A stretch of 64,000 nt of DNA from Eurosta solidaginis. Taxonomy: Eukaryota > Arthropoda > Insecta > Diptera > Tephritidae. The notes below the pieces were generated by a model. The model was not told where the DNA came from. It did not search any database and worked only from the letters and a program-made list of their open reading frames with translations. Location: the NCBI RefSeq assembly GCF_040869045.1, contig NC_090319.1, positions 260,912,897-260,976,896 of the forward strand, in the 5' to 3' direction. How positions within the stretch are numbered: the stretch's first letter is position 1; each line of letters starts with the position of its first letter. Shown here in pieces: positions 9,962 through 21,346 of the stretch. The translations under genes were made by a program, and so were the position numbers.

Positions 9962-10893
9962 ACAGTCGAGTTGTGTGGGTGGATAACAAATTGCTAAGGT
10001 GGAGGGGATCGAGCTGAGCACGTATTGAATGCAAGGCCTCCGTACAATTAGCGGCGTGAGAATGATAAAATAAGAAAATACCGTAATATATGTAGGTAAA
10101 TGTAATAGCAAACCAGGCGACGGATTGGAGACAAGGCCTCTTCAACCGTTCGAATACTGCCCCAGGTGAAGGAATAAAGCACGGATTGGAAACACGGCCT
10201 CTTCAACCGTGCGACCAAAAGCAGTCAACATACACGCAACGACAAACCTACGGATTGGAGACAAGGCCTCTCCAACCGTAGAAACAACGAGTATGAGGGT
10301 AAACGTCTCACATGTAATCAGAGTTTATACTCGGATTGGAGAGAAGACCTCTCCAACCGGTGGAAGTACGAGGAAAGCCCCGTTACGTATTGTGGAAAAA
10401 AAGAAAAAAAAAAAAACAAAAAACAAAAAAAAAAAAAACAAAAAACAAAAAAAAAAAACAAAAAAAAAATTTCAAAAAAAAAAATTTCTATTTATACATA
10501 TATAATTTATTTACACATATATACATATGTAAAAAACAAAACCCTACAATACAAGTAGTCGAACGCACAAGCATGCCACAAGCACTATATGCACAGTGTT
10601 TAAGGTAGGCTTGCAAATATTCGTAGAAGTGGTATGCGTCAAGCACATCCAGGTAGTAAGCAGGGCGTGTCAGTCCCAGCGTTAACTATACCGCGGCACT
10701 ATCTAAGTACAGCAACGTGACCCCAACAGACGTAGAGCTTAGTGCTCAACCTACCTCCCGACGGAATACTTGACGGTAGTACCGGGGGGTAAATGGTACT
10801 CAGACGGTAGGAGGTTTAGTGCGGTTAAAGTCCCACACTGACTATGAGGCTTTCGATGCTTCCTCCTCGTAAAAGAAAAAAAAAAAAAAAAAA
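9962..10893 (+). mobile_element. 3' untranslated region and poly(A) end of the R1-type element
   Basis: Follows the ORF2 stop without a boundary. It holds four hairpin-forming repeats (10121-10360), an A-rich tract with AC interruptions (10396-10490), and a GC-richer segment at 10730-10870 ('gtactcagacggtaggagg', 'cccacactgactatgagg', 'cgatgcttcctcctcgt'). It ends in a poly(A) run at 10874-10893. The end segment resembles R1-clade 3' ends in general form. Confidence 0.7.
10121..10360 (+). repeat. four spaced hairpin repeats in the R1-type 3' region
   Basis: Copies at 10121-10149, 10182-10210, 10251-10279 and 10332-10360. Each reads close to CGGATTGGAGACAAGGCC followed by TCTCCAACCGT. The arms CGG(A)TTGGAGA and TCTCCAACCG pair with one bulged A around a 7-base loop. 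Copies 1 and 2 carry changes in the 3' arm (TCTTCAACCG), at least some of which would still pair as G-U in RNA. Spacer sequences between copies are unrelated and 32-52 bases long, so this is not a simple tandem repeat. Confidence 0.85.
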
Positions 10894-10990
10894 CAGTGTC
10901 GCTTAATAATAAGCAATACATTTTTTATATCCCGCTGTAATTGTATACATTCTTTGCCTTTTGCATATTTTATTTTGTTGCTTTTTGACG

Positions 10991-11690
10991 GTTTTTGTAC
11001 TCAGCGTGCTTTGCACACAGAGTATATCAACTTTGATTGGATAATGGTTGGTTGCACAGGTATAAAGGAATCGATATCGATATAGACGTTCGCATATCAA
11101 AATCATCAGCATCGGAAAAAAAAAAACTGATTAAGCCATGTCCGTCCGTCTGTCCTTCCGTTAATACGATAACCTAAGCAAATATTGAGATATTTTCACG
11201 AACTTCGGTATACAGATTGATATTGAAAATGAGCGAAATCGGATGATAACCACGCGCACTTTTTCGATATCGAAAATTTTGAAAAATGGAAAAAATGAGA
11301 TAATTCAAAAACGAATATCGCTAAGCTAATGAAGTTTGGTAGGTGGATTGGTTTTATGACGCAAAACATAAATTCCAAAAAAATATGGAATGTGGGCGTA
11401 GCAAAGTTTAACAAGCCGTTAAAGATATCACATTGAAATTTGGCATATACACTATCCTTGCCAAATTATATAGACTGAGTGAAGATAATAAAAATCGGTT
11501 GAAAACCACGCCAGTTTTCCTAAAGGTCGAACTTTAACAAAGTTTGCAATAATATTAAATTTGTCACGAATCTCAAAGCAAGTTTTTAAAGGAAAAGTGA
11601 TAAGGCCACCAATAAATATACCGAATTAATCAGGTTGACAATCTGATTTAATTTAGCCATGTCCGTCTGACTGTTTGAAAGTAATTTAGG
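10991..11690 (-). mobile_element. GTTCGG-hairpin repeat family, copy D, 3' portion
   Basis: Reverse complement of the right-hand end seen at 15900-16000, 17560-17690 and 31970-32068. It begins with the 'tactcagcgtgctttgcaca' + 'cagagtatatcaactttg' segment, then 'gtataaaggaatcgatatcg', a CCGTCCGTCTGTCC stretch, 'actttttcgatatcgaaaat' and 'gcaaaacataaattcc'. Long non-coding module with strong ends and no protein. Superfamily unassigned. Confidence 0.7.
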
Positions 11691-11764
11691 CCCTCAATTT
11701 TTGAGATAGTTGAGATATATTGATGGAATTTGATGAATGGACATATTTTTGTAACCGATTTTTC

Positions 11765-12590
11765 ATAAAAGATTTTTTTGTGTCATCAATTTATCGGATA
11801 AAAAATTTCGTATATAACATATCTATATTGTTGTCTAAAAAAATCGAGATCGGTCGTATATGTGTATAGTTTACATCCCATACAAACGATTGTTCAGATC
11901 AGAAGCTTTTCGTAATATCTGTCACATTTTAACAGTTATAAGCTTCAAATTTCACGAAATGCTCACGTATATAGCACATATTGTTGTCTGAAAAAATCGT
12001 ACAGATCTGTTGTATATATAGTATATATCCTATAGAGCCGATTGTTCAGATAAGAAGCTTTTCGTAATTTCTTTAGCATTTAGACAGCTAAAATAAAAAA
12101 AAAAAACTGTAAGGCGCGATAACCTCCAAGGAGATCTAAGGCGAGCTTCTCTTCCAATTTGGGTCGTGCTCCTCTTGATTTTCCCTAAAAATTGGCCGGA
12201 CGGCACCTACATGTTTTATGCCGACTTCGAACGGCATCTGCAAAGGAGATCAGTTTTAACTGAGAGATTTTCATGGCTGAAATACACCCAGAGCGCTTGC
12301 CAAAAAAAAAATTTCTTCTAATTGAAAAACCTTATTTCTAAAATTTTGATGTCTTTTGCCCGGGAAGTGAACCCAGGGCATAAGGTGTGGTAGGCGGAGC
12401 ACGCTACCATCACACCACGGTGTCCGCCAGACAGCTATAAGCGTTTAATTTAACCAAATGTTTACCTATATGATATATATTGTTGTATGAAATAATCGTA
12501 TAGGTCGGTTATATATGTATATGATATAGATCCCATACAAACTATTATTTAGAATCAGGGTCATAGCTATATCATTATTTCATATATATC
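11765..12590. repeat. 153-bp tandem repeat, at least three units, third one split by a SINE
   Basis: The landmark ATTGTTGT(C/A)T starts at 11827, 11980 and 12479. The first interval is 153 bases. The second is 499, or about 152 after removing the SINE and one target duplication. Units share 'aatcgtacagatctgttgta'-type segments, 'cccatacaaacgattgttca' and 'agaagcttttcgtaat'. The array lies inside the hairpin-family copy D. Confidence 0.8.
12091..12428 (-). mobile_element. tRNA-derived SINE, copy 3, with 9-bp target duplication
   Basis: Reverse complement of copy 1. From the left: an A/T-rich tail, 'aaggcgcgataacctccaag', 'tcttccaatttgggtcgtgc', 'gaacggcatctgc', and a head whose complement holds the B box GGTTCACTTCC and an intact A box. 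It is flanked by the 9-bp duplication agacagcta (12082-12090 and 12429-12437). It sits in the third unit of the 153-bp array and so is younger than the array. Confidence 0.9.
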
Positions 12591-12599
12591 GAAAATGTC

Positions 12600-13400
12600 G
12601 CTTTTGTACTATTCGGATATAATGAATGGAATAAGATTATTGATCAGTTCCATTCACAAAAGGTATGAAGTCTTCGGCTCAGCCCAAGACAGTTCAGTCT
12701 TTCCTTGTTTTAAAATGGTTTTAAAAACAAAAGCATTAACACACTTGCCATTCTTGTACAATTGTACATTTGAAACTATTTTTGCTGGAGGACATGCAAA
12801 CTTGACAAATCACAAATTTTCTTTTTTTTTAAACAGAAGTTAAAATATCGAAATAAAATTGTTACTGCAAAAAATTAGAAAATGTTACGCTATTTTTTAT
12901 ATAACTTAAATAATGAGATTTGACTGTCGAATTCGTTAAGTCGTTCCGTCACTAGGAACTTAATTAGAGGAGTGTGGATTCAAGCCGCACTCCTAAGAAC
13001 ATGTCTTGAAGAAACAATTGCCCCTATGGTTTTCTTGTCATCTAGTCTTCTTTTATATACGGATTGAATATCATAGGCAAAGTTTATATGGAAGAGAGTT
13101 TTTGTATTATTTTATAATTGATTGATTTATTTAAGCACCTTTTTCAAGTAAATATTTTGTTTTGAGTTTTTAGTTTTTGATCGGTTCAAAATAGTTTATA
13201 TGACACTGTGCACATCAAATATTCATAAATAGATGTAGTCACTTAATTGTAATTTATGTAAGTACAATTCCTGGTTTCCGCATATTTGCAAATATTTATT
13301 ATTCAAGCAATTGTATACTCTCTTTAAATAAAAACGCATCAATACCACATATATTACGTGTAATTAAACTTTTAGCACACATAAATAAATTTGACATTAT
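12600..13400. other. unassigned AT-rich spacer
   Basis: An 82-residue open frame (12595-12843, +) has no motif I recognise. The rest is very AT-rich. Confidence 0.4.
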
Positions 13401-13429
13401 TATTATTTTAAATTTTGTAACATAGAAAA

Positions 13430-14165
13430 CGCACTATGCGAGGCGTAGATCCAAACCCGTTGAAGATATCAATATGAAATATGACACGTAGGTTTTCTAT
13501 GCTATTTTATATACAGTTTGTGGAAATTCCCGAAATCGGTTGGCGACACGCCCACTTAAAATAAATTGATATCGAAAGTTCGAAGACTGGAAAAAAATTA
13601 CCCCTTCATCACCAAAAGCCGATGAATTGATGAAATTTGATGTGCGGGTTAACGAAAACTTAAGATTTGATGAAAGACAAACACCTAATAGTTTTGGAAG
13701 CCGTAGAATAAAAGTCATAGAAGATATCATGACATGACATTTTTCCTTGTTATACGCTTTGTGTTAGTTAACAAAATCGGTTATCGGTCACGCCCACATA
13801 AAAAAAGACATCGAAATTTCGAAAAATTGAAAAAAGTGCGATAATTCAATACCAAAGAAAAATAAAGCCGCGAAAAGAAAAATTTTGTAAGAAATTCTGA
13901 AAAAACGGGCGTGGCTCCGCCTACATGTAAAACGAAAAAATTTCAAAGGTTTGCAAATCTGCAAAGCCGTTGAAAATGCCATATTCATATTTGGCAGGGA
14001 GGTTTTGCTTGCTATTATATTTGTACTAAATGAAAATTAGCAAAATCGGCTACGTCCATCAAAAGAAATTAGCTTTTAAGTTTAATGTTGAACTGAATAC
14101 CTTTACGGTATATAACGTTTTTATACTGACTTTTTAACTCAGAAGCGATATGGTGGACCAAATTA
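13430..14165 (-). mobile_element. GTTCGG-hairpin repeat family, copy D, inner portion
   Basis: Contains the family's repeated modules in reverse complement: 'gttgaagatatca', 'aaatcggttggcgacacgcc', 'catcgaaatttcgaaaaatt', 'gggcgtggctccgcc' and 'gccgttgaaaatgccatatt'. The end hairpin was not found at the right edge, so the copy is incomplete or overwritten where copy A begins. Confidence 0.6.
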
Positions 14166-14174
14166 GAAGAATTA

Positions 14175-16000
14175 AAAACAAGTGAGGAACACTAAGTTCG
14201 GGTGTAACCGAACATTGCATACTCACCTGAGAGCTATGGAGACAAAATAAGGGAAAATCACCATGTAGGAAAATGAACCTAGGGTAACCCTGGAATGTGC
14301 TTTTATGACATATGTATCAAATGGAAGGTATTAAAAAGCATTATAAGAGGGAGTGGGCCATAGTTATTTAGGTGGACGCCATTTAGGGATATCGCCATAA
14401 AGGTGGACCAGGGCTGACTCTAGAATTTGTGTGTACGATATGAGTATCAATTGAAAGGCGTTAATGAGTATTTTAAAACGGAGTGGGCCTTAGTTCTATA
14501 GGTGGACGCCTTTTCGAGATATCGCCATAAAGGTTGACCAGGGGTGACTCTAGAATGCTTTTGTACGATATGGGTATCAAATTAAAGGTATGAATGAGAG
14601 TTTTAAAAGGGAGTGGTGTTAGTTGTATATGTGAAGGCGTTTTCGAGATATCGACCAAAATGTGGACCAGGGTGACCCAGAACATCATCTGTCGGGTACC
14701 GCTAGTTTAGTTATATATGTAATACCAGTAACAGTATTCCTGCCAAGATTCCAAAGCTTTTGATTTCGCCCTGCAGAACATTTTAATTTTCTTCTACTTA
14801 ATATGGTAGGTGGTGTCACACCCATTTTAACAAGTTTTTTTCTATAGTTATATTTGGCGCCAATAAACCAATCCAATTACCATGTTTCATCCCTTTTTTC
14901 GTATTTGGTATAGAATTATGGCATTTTTTTCTTTTTTCGTAATTTTCGATATCGAAAAAGTGGGCGTGGTCATAGTCGGATTTCGGCCATTTTTTATACC
15001 AATACAAAGTGAGTTCAGATAAGTACGTGAACTTAGTTTAGTAAAGATATATCGATTTTTGCTCAAGTTATCGTGCTAACGGCCGAGCGGAAGGACAGAC
15101 GGTCGACTGTGTATAAAAACTGGGCGTGGCTTCAACCGATTTCGCCCTTTTCCTCAGAAAACAGTTATCGTCGTAGAATCAAAGCTCCTACCAAATTTCA
15201 CAAGGATTGGTAAATTTTTGTTCGACTTATGGCATTAAAAGTATCGTAGACAAATTAAGTGAAAAAGGGCGGAGCCGTGCCCATTTTGAAATTTTCTTTT
15301 ATTTTTGTATTTGGTTGCACCATATCATTACTGGAGTTGAATGTTGACATAATTTACTTCTATACTGTAAAGATATTAAATTTTTTGTTAAAATTCGACT
15401 TAAAAAAAATTTTTTTTTTTAAAGGGGCGTTGTCGTTCTCCGATTTTGCTAATTTTTATTAGGCATACATATAGTAATAGTAGTAATGTTCCTGCCAAAT
15501 TTCATCATGATATCTTCAGCGACTGCCAAATTACAGCTTGCAAAACTTTTAAATTACCTTCTTTTAAAAGTGGGCGGTGCCACGCCCATTGCCCAAAATT
15601 TTACTGTTCTGCCTCATAAGTTCAACTCACCTACCAAATTTTATCGCTTTATCCGTCTTGGGTAATGAATTATCGCACTTTTTCGGTTTTTCGAAATTTT
15701 CGATATCGAAAAAGTGGGCGTGGTTATAGTCCGATATCGTTCATTTTAAATTGCGATCTGAGATGAGCGCCCAGGAACCTACAGACCAAATTTCATCAAG
15801 ATACCTCAAAATTTACTCAAGTTATCGTGTTAACGGACGGACGGACGGACGGATATGGCTCAATCAAATTTTTTTTCGATACTGAAGATTTTGATATATG
15901 GAAGTCTACATCTATCTCGATTCCTTTATACCTGTACAACCAACCATTATCCAATCAAAGTTAATATACTCTGTGAGCTCTGCTCAACTGATTATAAAAA
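14175..16000 (+). mobile_element. GTTCGG-hairpin repeat family, copy A (full length, about 1.8 kb)
   Basis: The left end is 'aaaaacaagtgaggaac' followed by the hairpin GTTCGGGTGTAACCGAAC (14196-14213; 6-bp perfect stem, 6-base loop). Next come three diverged units of about 129 bp (landmarks at 14366, 14496 and 14625). The non-coding body has several 'tgggcgtgg' and 'ttcgatatcgaaaaagtggg' modules, then a (CGGA)n stretch at 15834-15853. The right end is 'gttaatatactctgtgagct' + CTGCTCAACTGATTATAAAAA. No open frame resembles a transposase. The family is common in this window (A-E). Its superfamily is not known to me. Confidence 0.75.
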
Positions 16001-16280
16001 CATTAAAATTAACGTGGCCTGGCTCTCTTTTAGAAAATGTCTTTATAATGCCTTCAATCAAACTAAAACCACATTGTTTCTTGTCATTAGCTGTTTCTTG
16101 TAGAAAAATATTAGCCAAGTACTATTTAAAACACATTTTTGCGTTTGACAGCTTACTATTTTGTATATTTAGGTGTTTTCATTAAAAATCAATTATAAGC
16201 TAACTAAATTATCTCTCATCGACAGGAAATATAAAAAAAACACGATTTATTCAACTTTAAAAATTGAATTTCCCATCCCT
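16001..16280. other. unassigned spacer
   Basis: Unassigned AT-rich sequence between copy A of the hairpin family and the non-LTR remnant. Confidence 0.4.
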
Positions 16281-16422
16281 AGCTAGGCCAAATAGACCAC
16301 TGCGCTTTGGTCAGACCATTTTGCAAGCTCCAAAGTGGGAAATGATTTGAAAACGAGCGACTGGCGGCGCTTTGTTGACAGCTAAAACCGTTGAAACGGT
16401 TAAGCACCAATTAAGTAAATAA
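16281..16422 (+). pseudogene. non-LTR 3'-end remnant, same family as 839-1310
   Basis: Only the last ~140 bases survive: 'cgagcgactggcggcgcttt' parallels the RRDWRALLDG codons at 1230-1270. It is followed by 'aaccgttgaaacggttaagc' and ends in the AATTAAGTAAATAA tail, matching the tail of the 839-1310 copy. No open frame remains. Confidence 0.65.
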
Positions 16423-16554
16423 CAGACAATGTTGAATCATAGTTTATTTACCTTAAATTTTTGTATAAGAAATTCACCAATAAAGTTAAAATAGGTCAAA
16501 ATCTACAAAAAAGGTGTGACTGAGAGCGTTTATCAACAAATTAAATTCTCGATC

Positions 16555-17690
16555 AAAACAAGTAAGAAAGTCTAAGTTCGGGTGAAACCGAACATTACAT
16601 ACCCATTACATACGAATAATTTTTGAGATACTTCTCTTTGAGCTACAATCTTCATACGTAGTTGAGAAGTCAGTGACAATACATAAAGGGGAGACAAACT
16701 CCGATAGGTGGTGCCCGGATCGAGATATTTAGAAATCTTGTCCGTATTTCGGAAAATTTTGCGGTTGACTTTTAAATAGCTTCACATGAGCTAGAGACCT
16801 GAAAATTCTACTTAATATGCCAGGGATAGAGATACCAAGAGATATTTAGAAAATACGTTGAGAACAGGGGGAAACTTCCAATCGATTTTTAAACGAATTC
16901 TAGTTTGTGCCAGACTAGGAATTATGGAACTAAAAAAATTTTCGGTTCTTTGCGATGGGACTGAGATATCTAAATTATTTTAATTGATGGTCTCCTTTGC
17001 ATAAATTATGAATTTTATGAGGCAGCGTAACTCTGCGCAGTGTTGAGTTATTGAGTTGATTTCGAGCCGACATCTGTAATTCGGTCCGAAAGTTTCTCCT
17101 AGTCAACACATCCTCTCAATTCATAACAAGAATTGTATGCATTCTGAATTAATAAAAGTAAGTTTTTCACCTTGTAATAAATTTGATTGAATATCTTGAC
17201 TCAGTCTGAATAATTTGGCAAGGATAGTGTCTCCACCAAATTTCAATGTAATATCTTTAACGGCTTTTGATTTACTTTACTTGTTCTAAATGTGGGTAGT
17301 GTCAACCCCATATTCCAAAATTTTTCGGAATTTATGGTTTGCATCATAAAACCAATCCACCTACTAAATTTCATTAGCTTTGCGATATTCGTTTTTAAAT
17401 TATGTAATTTTTTTCAGTTTTTTTAAATTTTCCATATCGCTCGGACCAATATGGGTCCAGATAAGCTTGTGCACCGAATTTGGTGAATATATCTCAATAT
17501 TTGCTAAAGTTATCGCGTTAACCGGTGGACTGATGGACGGACGGACATGGCTTAATAAAACTTCGATACTGATGATTTTGGATATATGGAAGTCTATACC
17601 TATCTAGATTACTTTATACATGTACAACCAACCGTTATCAATTCAAAGTTATAATACCCTGTGTACAAGTACAGCTGGGTATAGTTATAC
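16555..17690 (+). mobile_element. GTTCGG-hairpin repeat family, copy C (diverged)
   Basis: The left end is 'aaaacaagtaagaaagtcta' + AGTTCGGGTGAAACCGAAC. The right end is 'ggacggacggacatggctta', 'atatggaagtctatacctat' and 'accctgtgtacaagtacagc' + TGGGTATAG. The interior has diverged from copy A and lacks the 128-bp units. This defines a subfamily with the same ends but another core. Confidence 0.7.
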
Positions 17691-18337
17691 AATGAAAATC
17701 ATTCCAACGTTCGCCTTTCAAGAATATCTCATTCCATACGTTCTACTTTATCAATCTAATCTTGTTCACACATCAATTTCTGAATAACTTTAAGGCATTC
17801 TGGCGAAAGCACTTAAATTCGTCATTAACAATTCAGTTGGTTACCTTTAAAAATCGTGTGCACTAAATTGATAATCAATTCAAATTTGCACTTTCTTTGC
17901 TTACAAATCACCAAATGTTTGTTATCTCTCAGCAATTGAATCGGAAACGTTTTCTCTTTTCACTTAGTTGAGCTGAACAAAGTAAGCTTTCAAGCACATT
18001 AAATGATAGGAGCTGATAAATACCTGCATTTGTATGTGCGTGTGAACGTGAATTCACTTTCAGTGTGAAGTGATTTGTATTCCCCGTTTATCACTTATTT
18101 GGTATTTATGTGCTAATGGTTGTGGTAATTGTTATTCGCTTTGCCATTCAGCGTATTTTTAATACAAGAATAATTAAAGACTTTTTGTCATTGTTCGCTT
18201 TGTGAAGACGGTGTCCCAAATTGTTTCGTTGTTAAGGGAATTATGCTATTGTTGTAAATTGAATTTATACATATTTTAAAATTTTGAACCCAAGAGATGT
18301 TGGCAGGTGTTAAAATGGAAATGGCAACAATAAAATT
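17691..18337. other. unassigned spacer
   Basis: No recognised element or gene. Confidence 0.5.
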
Positions 18338-18860
18338 GCTTACTTAATTAGCACTTAACCACTTGAACGGCCCTCCAACAAGGCACCCCATTCGCTTCTT
18401 CGTTTCGTTAACCAGCGCTAATTGGTCACATCAAGGAAATCTAAATCGTTTTCCAGCTGGTCCTTCCAGCGGAGTGGGTCGCCCTCGTCTTCTGCTTCTT
18501 TTGCCGGGTTCCGAAGAAAATACTTTTTTAGCCGGAGCGTCACCTTAAAGTCGCATAACGTGGCTTAGCTAGCTTGGCTGCTGTGTTTTAGTTCGAAGGA
18601 CTATGTTGATGTCTGCGTAAAGATCGAACAGCTCATCATTAAATCTTCTTCGGTACTCGCCGACGCCAACGCGCAGAAGAACTTTTCTCTCGAACGCTCC
18701 CAGAGCCGCCTCATTTGAGGTTGTCATGGTCCATGCTCCTGCACCAAATAGCTCGTCGCGCCGGACTAAGCAGTTACATTACAGGTGCTATAAGCGCCTT
18801 GTAGAACATGATTTTCGCTTGTCGAGAAAGGAATTTACTTTTCAGTTGCCTATCTGGTCG
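18338..18860 (-). pseudogene. non-LTR ORF2 C-terminal remnant, same family as 839-1310
   Basis: Reverse complement of the 839-1310 family. From the high end downward: 'ttcgagagaaaagttcttct', 'gcgttggcgtcggcgagta' (VGVGEYRRRFN), 'gatgagctgttcgatcttta' (DELFDLY) and 'cgctggaaggaccagctgga'. It ends at the stop and the AATTAAGTAAGCAA tail at 18338-18352. A 100-150 bp deletion removes the RLRWLGHV region around 18540-18570. Sequence to about 18860 continues upstream ORF2. It is dead because of frameshifts and the deletion. Confidence 0.7.
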
Positions 18861-20422
18861 GAAGACAGTTGGACTTGTTTTTGCCATTTCGCTGGAAACC
18901 TATGAAGTCAACAGTGGCAGTATGTAATGAGAAAGAAATATGCTGCCACTGTGAGCAGGTGTGAGAACCATATGTTTCGCAAGCTCCTTTTCGACGGCAA
19001 ACTTTCATGGTGCAACTGTGCAGTGATCCGAGTCAATAATTGGATATGAGTGTGCAAACAATCGTACTATGCTTGTCGTCGACCACGTCATGATCGATTT
19101 GATTTCGTGTTCTATGATCAGGAGACAGCCAAGTATCATGCCGTATCTTTTCAAGCTAGCATCTGATAGTGCAGATGACAATATTTCAGGCCGCAGCGAA
19201 ATCAATCAGCCTCAACACGTTGGGAGATGTATACGTCTTGGAGGCGCTATTTTCCGACTATACGACTATAGACCCCTACCTTGCCTACCCTGAAATTAAA
19301 GTTGGTCAGTATGATTTTAATATGATGGAGGTGACGGTTATCGTATGACTTTTCTAGTTTTTCATAGATGTTGTCCTTATACTTGTATGATCTTTTGTCA
19401 TGCCATGACCGACAGCGCTTGGTGACGAAGTTTCTTTTTCAACATAAAATCAACACCTTGGCTTTGAAGTGTACCTTTCCCGTCCATCGTGTTTCCTATA
19501 ATGCGGTGATGTAAGCCTTTGTCTTGACGGAGAAATCAACCAACCGAAAAAGCCGGGCATCAGCAAAATCCTGGTCTTAAAAACCACAGCCCGCTAAACG
19601 CTTGCCGTGGTCTTCATCTGGAAAAGGAGTTTTCATCCAATTGTTTTTTTTTTTATGTTTTATTGGAAGGGAATGGTATTTGGATTTTATTTGCCCACCA
19701 CGACAGACATACCTACCACGGTTATATTTTAAGCCTCCATAAGTGGCAGGTTTGATGTTTACACGTCAAAAAAATTACGATTAGTTCTTGTGGGGATGGT
19801 CACCTAAAGGACGACACTTGTTATTAATACATACACTTGAAGTAATTGCTTCAAAAGTAAGAGACTTACCCAATACCAATTTAATTTGCCAAAAACATTC
19901 AGCCGCATCCTTAAGTGACTGCGGCGCATATATTCAAATTGGTATAAATGTATAAACGAAGCTGTTCTGCAAAGTGAAATAAAGAAGATTTAAATTTAAG
20001 CATCTTAAATTTACTTTGATACGCAAATTTTTCACACAAAAGTTGCTTTGGTATCTTTGACGGAAAAGATAAAATTAAAAAAGGAAAGCAATGCTGTGGT
20101 GCATAAGAGAAGGACAGCCGTGTATAATTTATATTATATATTTATATTCATGCGTGTTTACTTAAAATATAGTAAATGAAAAAAGTTTCAATCCCTTTTT
20201 GTTCCTCTTTGATATTTAATGCGTATGTAAAGACCATCAAAGATAATTTTTAAATTTTTGTTAATTTTTTATTTATAAGTAGATCAAATGAAATATAGCT
20301 TGAACAAATAAATGTCGAATAATAAATTGTGGGTAAAAATGAAAATGATGGAGGGACTGACATCTCCTTTCTGGGCATTTCACGTCAGTCTCCTATTGAG
20401 TATATACTAAATACGAACGTAT
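18861..20422. other. unassigned, possibly older part of the adjacent non-LTR remnant
   Basis: 18861-19620 is less AT-rich than its surroundings, as the neighbouring non-LTR remnant is, so it may be the more decayed upstream part of that element. I could not align motifs. The rest has no signal. A T-run lies at 19647-19657. Confidence 0.3.
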
Positions 20423-20779
20423 TGTAACAAATTATTTATGCACCTTCTGCTAACGTTCGTATCGTTAAACTGCTGAATAAATCACTCCAATATTCAGTAT
20501 TGCAAACTGGTCTTTATTTAGATTACTTTTGGGAGTAGTACTTCACAATTATACTTCACAACCAATAGCGTGTATAAATCAAAACTGATTACTGATTCCT
20601 GAACTTGCGCTGCTTTTATATTCTCGGGTTTCTTGTTCACCCGGTTCTCCTAAGGACTAGTAACTTCGCGAACAGTTGTATCTCATGCTTGGTTACCAGC
20701 TTATATACATGTATGTGTATGCTGTGTTTTGTCGTTACGATTATTAACTAACAGCCTACTGATGCTAATATTCGTGACA
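20423..20779 (-). mobile_element. solo LTR, copy 1 (short variant), 4-bp target duplication
   Basis: Begins TGTAACAAAT and ends ATTCGTGACA, flanked by GTAT on both sides (20419-20422 and 20780-20783). In reverse complement it carries an AATAAAG polyadenylation-type signal and the segment 'ggagtgatttattcagcagt'. It is the same family as 24543-25109 and 25264-25794 but about 200 bp shorter in the U3-like part. TG...CA ends, the duplication and absence of internal sequence make it a solo LTR, left by recombination between the two LTRs. Confidence 0.82.
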
Positions 20780-20783
20780 GTAT

Positions 20784-21346
20784 TATTAGCAGAGATCGCA
20801 AATAACAGCTCCCGAAATCGAACAATTATTTAATGACCAATACTTAAATAACTACTAAATGTAGGTACTGCTAGTTTCGGTACCTCTCGACTGTTCCGAA
20901 GAAAAACAAATGGAACGGTCAGTGAACGAAGACAACCGATTACCGGAACTATTAATGGTAATATTAACAATTTCGATGCATCACTATGCCGCCAGTAAAT
21001 AAATGATGCGCATCCACAACGGCAATGTAAGCAGTTGAGACAACAAATAGCTACGCACGCATAAACACAGCAGCTAAGAGTGTAGAGATATTGCTCACAC
21101 ATACTTATACATAGAAGACAACAGCGAATAAGAGATGCAGCAGATGGGAGAGGTAAATAAATAACTAACCACGAAGGCCGTTCGCGAAAAGTCTGGATCT
21201 TGTTAGAAGTAGGTGAACTAGGGGTAACTGAGGGTATGAAAGTGGCGCAGTCCATAGTCGATCAGTTTGAATACATTAAATTGTGAAAATGTACTACCTT
21301 TAGTAGTGCTGTGAATAAAGATTTGTATAAGTATATAGAACATTTA
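20784..21346. other. possible LTR or repeat remnant
   Basis: The plus strand carries 'cagtttgaatacattaaatt', 'gtgaaaatgtactac' and GAATAAAGATTTGTATAAG near 21258-21330. In order and type these resemble the U3/R/polyA part of the solo LTRs here, but clear ends are missing. The 141-residue frame on the minus strand (20830-21255) has no recognised domain. Confidence 0.3.

Noticed and set aside
10121..10360. CRISPR-like repeat-spacer array
   Set aside because: The spacing is uneven, the repeats are imperfect hairpins within an R1-type 3' region, and the host is a eukaryote.
9103..10893. R1 element as evidence of an rDNA locus
   Set aside because: No 28S rRNA sequence flanks it, and other R1-clade families insert outside rDNA.
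20830..21255. 141-residue minus-strand frame with several Cys
   Set aside because: No recognisable motif, lies in probable LTR-like sequence, and Cys spacing fits no known finger. Not called a gene.
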